Positions 14,405 through 15,133 of a stretch of 15,133 bases of DNA are shown one piece after another. A program made the translations under genes and the position numbers. Numbering within the stretch: position 1 is the stretch's first letter; every line of letters begins with the position of its first letter. The stretch comes from an uncultured Pseudoxanthomonas sp. (GTDB lineage Bacteria; Pseudomonadota; Gammaproteobacteria; Xanthomonadales; Xanthomonadaceae), in NCBI GenBank assembly GCA_946886405.1, contig CAMPIO010000085.1, forward strand, positions 1 to 15,133, given 5' to 3'. The notes below the pieces were generated by a model. It did not search any database. It was not told the origin of the DNA and was given only the letters and a program-made list of their open reading frames with translations.

Positions 14405-14661
14405 CAGTGGTGTCCTGTGCAGGAATGGGGGGAGGAGGTGCCGTCCGGCGGGGGAACCGGGTCATGGCCGCCGGGGTGCAGCGGGTGGCAGCGGCCGATC
14501 CGCCGCACCGCCAGCCAGCTGCCCTTCAGCGGGCCAAACCGGCCGATCGCCTCCATGGCGTACTCCGAACACGACGGTACGAAGCGGCAACGCGGTCCTA
14601 GCATAGGACTGATGAAGCGCTTGTAGCCCTTCAACAGCAGGATGAGCAGGCGGGCGAGCAT
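14404..14661 (-). CDS. yidD: Membrane protein insertion efficiency factor YidD
   Basis: An 85-residue protein of the YidD family (formerly DUF37), which aids YidC-dependent membrane protein insertion at the inner membrane. An amphipathic N-terminal segment, [20 protein letters not shown], is followed by the signature [15 protein letters not shown] (25-39), then [24 protein letters not shown] (47-70), all diagnostic. The Cys25, Cys31 and Cys58 positions are the conserved ones. Classical yidD lies between rnpA and yidC near the origin; here it stands before pyrC, with stop and start overlapping by one base (TGATG on the minus strand). The start ATG at 14661 has only a weak Shine-Dalgarno. It is divergent from the Lys-rich gene at 14757. 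Confidence 0.95.
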   Translation of the reverse strand: MLARLLILLLKGYKRFISPMLGPRCRFVPSCSEYAMEAIGRFGPLKGSWLAVRRIGRCHPLHPGGHDPVPPPDGTSSPHSCTGHH

Positions 14662-14683
14662 GGCCCGATGATACCGCTTCGGG

Positions 14684-14712
14684 TTGCCGCTGCCCGCCGG
14701 GTAGGCTATAAA
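14684..14712 (+). promoter_or_regulatory. Strong sigma-70-type promoter of the Lys/Ala-rich gene
   Basis: TTGCCG (14684-14689), 17 bases, TATAAA (14707-14712). This is among the best matches to the housekeeping consensus in the window. Transcription would start near 14719-14720. It faces away from yidD. Confidence 0.65.
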
Positions 14713-14720
14713 AGCGCGCT

Positions 14721-14737
14721 TTCCCGATGCTCGGGAA
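14721..14737 (+). promoter_or_regulatory. Hairpin at the 5' end of the mRNA
   Basis: TTCCCGA (14721-14727) pairs perfectly with TCGGGAA (14731-14737) around TGC. It would lie at the very start of the transcript. It buries the only nearby ATG (14727) and leaves the AAGGA at 14742-14746 free for the GTG start at 14757. A stabilising 5' hairpin is a plausible role. Confidence 0.45.
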
Positions 14738-14756
14738 GAACAAGGAAGCGCTGTTC

Positions 14757-15133
14757 GTGGCTGCAAAGAAACCTGCGAAGAAGGCCGCCAAGGCCGCCAA
14801 GAAACCCGCTCAGACCGTCGCCAAGAAGCCTGTCGTGAAGAAGGCTGTCGCCAAGAAGCCGGCCCCCAAGCCGGTAGCGAAGAAAGCGGCCCCCAAGCCT
14901 GTCGCCAAGAAAGTGGCTGCCAAGAAGGCGGTGCCCGCCAAGAAGGCGGCACCGGCGAAGAAGCCGGCCGCCAAGCCGGTGGCCAAGCAGGCGGCGCCGG
15001 TCAAGAAGGCAGTCGCCAAGGCAACCAAGCCCGCAGTCGCCAAGAAGCCCGCGCCTGCGCCGGCCACCAAGGCGCCCGTCGCCAAGGCGGCACCCGTAAA
15101 GACCGCGGCCAAGGCCGCCAAGCCCGCTCCCAC
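14757..15133 (+). CDS. Lys/Ala/Pro-rich histone H1-like protein or N-terminal extension, 3' end outside the window
   Basis: The frame is open from the GTG at 14757 to the window edge (125 codons) and reads [19 protein letters not shown], then imperfect [11 protein letters not shown] repeats with almost only Lys, Ala, Pro and Val. Such tails resemble eukaryotic histone H1 and bacterial AlgP/HctB-type DNA-binding proteins. In Xanthomonadaceae a similar tract can, as I recall, precede a DksA/TraR zinc-finger domain, so the missing C terminus decides the identity. GTG is chosen because AAGGA lies 10 bases upstream; the in-frame ATG at 14727 is inside a hairpin and has no Shine-Dalgarno. The opposite strand is also open (14810-15133), but it encodes a low-complexity Ala/Gly/Phe/Leu string that is an artefact of the repeats. 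Confidence 0.75.
   Translation, partial: MAAKKPAKKAAKAAKKPAQTVAKKPVVKKAVAKKPAPKPVAKKAAPKPVAKKVAAKKAVPAKKAAPAKKPAAKPVAKQAAPVKKAVAKATKPAVAKKPAPAPATKAPVAKAAPVKTAAKAAKPAP

Noticed and set aside
12920..14626. 568-codon open frame opposite pyrC and yidD
   Set aside because: Antisense shadow of three well-identified genes; no family motif.
14810..15133. Ala/Gly/Leu/Phe-rich minus-strand frame as a membrane protein
   Set aside because: It is the complement of Lys-Ala codon repeats; the plus-strand gene has a promoter, a ribosome site and family-like sequence.

Overview
The window is high-GC gammaproteobacterial chromosome, most likely from the Xanthomonadaceae/Lysobacteraceae (Pseudoxanthomonas, Lysobacter, Luteimonas or Stenotrophomonas-like). 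The signs are a FimX-type protein with Xanthomonas/Pseudomonas architecture, the mtaD-ubiG-mupP order known from Pseudomonas, short-chain PHA genes (phbB, phaR), several gene starts without a Shine-Dalgarno, and four intergenic palindromic repeats of the 'GTAGGAGCG' / 'GTAGAGC' kind. The taxonomic placement is inference. Most of the window is conserved housekeeping sequence; I see no phage, insertion sequence, CRISPR array or defence island.

Layout. 1-1975, leftward: gluQ (tRNA-Asp Q34 glutamylation), phbB (acetoacetyl-CoA reductase), a terminator, and the first codons of phaR (PHA regulator). 2096-2977, rightward: htpX membrane protease behind a candidate heat-shock promoter, ending in a strong terminator and a palindromic repeat. 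3149-6341, leftward: fimX (degenerate REC-PAS-GGDEF-EAL, type IV pilus control), then epmB. 6445-8569, rightward: efp, divergent from its modification enzyme epmB, a small two-helix membrane protein overlapping the efp stop codon, and an MTA/SAH-type amidohydrolase. 8665-11954, rightward: ubiG and mupP (overlapping by 4 bases), a degenerate squalene/phytoene-synthase-like protein, and folE2 behind a promoter with an inverted repeat. 12078-14661, leftward: yidD, pyrC and an M23 peptidase chained by 1- and 4-base overlaps, with a relic of a duplicated peptidase 3' end beyond the intact gene. 14757-15133, rightward: the start of a Lys/Ala/Pro-rich histone H1-like or DksA-extension-like protein with a near-consensus promoter.

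Functional links: efp and epmB form an EF-P module (EF-P Lys34 is the beta-lysylation site; the ligase EpmA is not in this window). phbB and phaR belong to polyhydroxybutyrate metabolism. mupP and the M23 peptidase both touch peptidoglycan turnover. ubiG, folE2 and pyrC are biosynthetic (ubiquinone, folate, pyrimidine).

The more unusual content lies between genes. The four paired-hairpin repeats have variable but self-complementary arms; one supplies the stop codon of mupP and another appears to supply a -10 element for a possibly leaderless ubiG. Other candidates are an operator at folE2, a heat-shock promoter at htpX, PhaR-type sites before phaR, and the peptidase relic.
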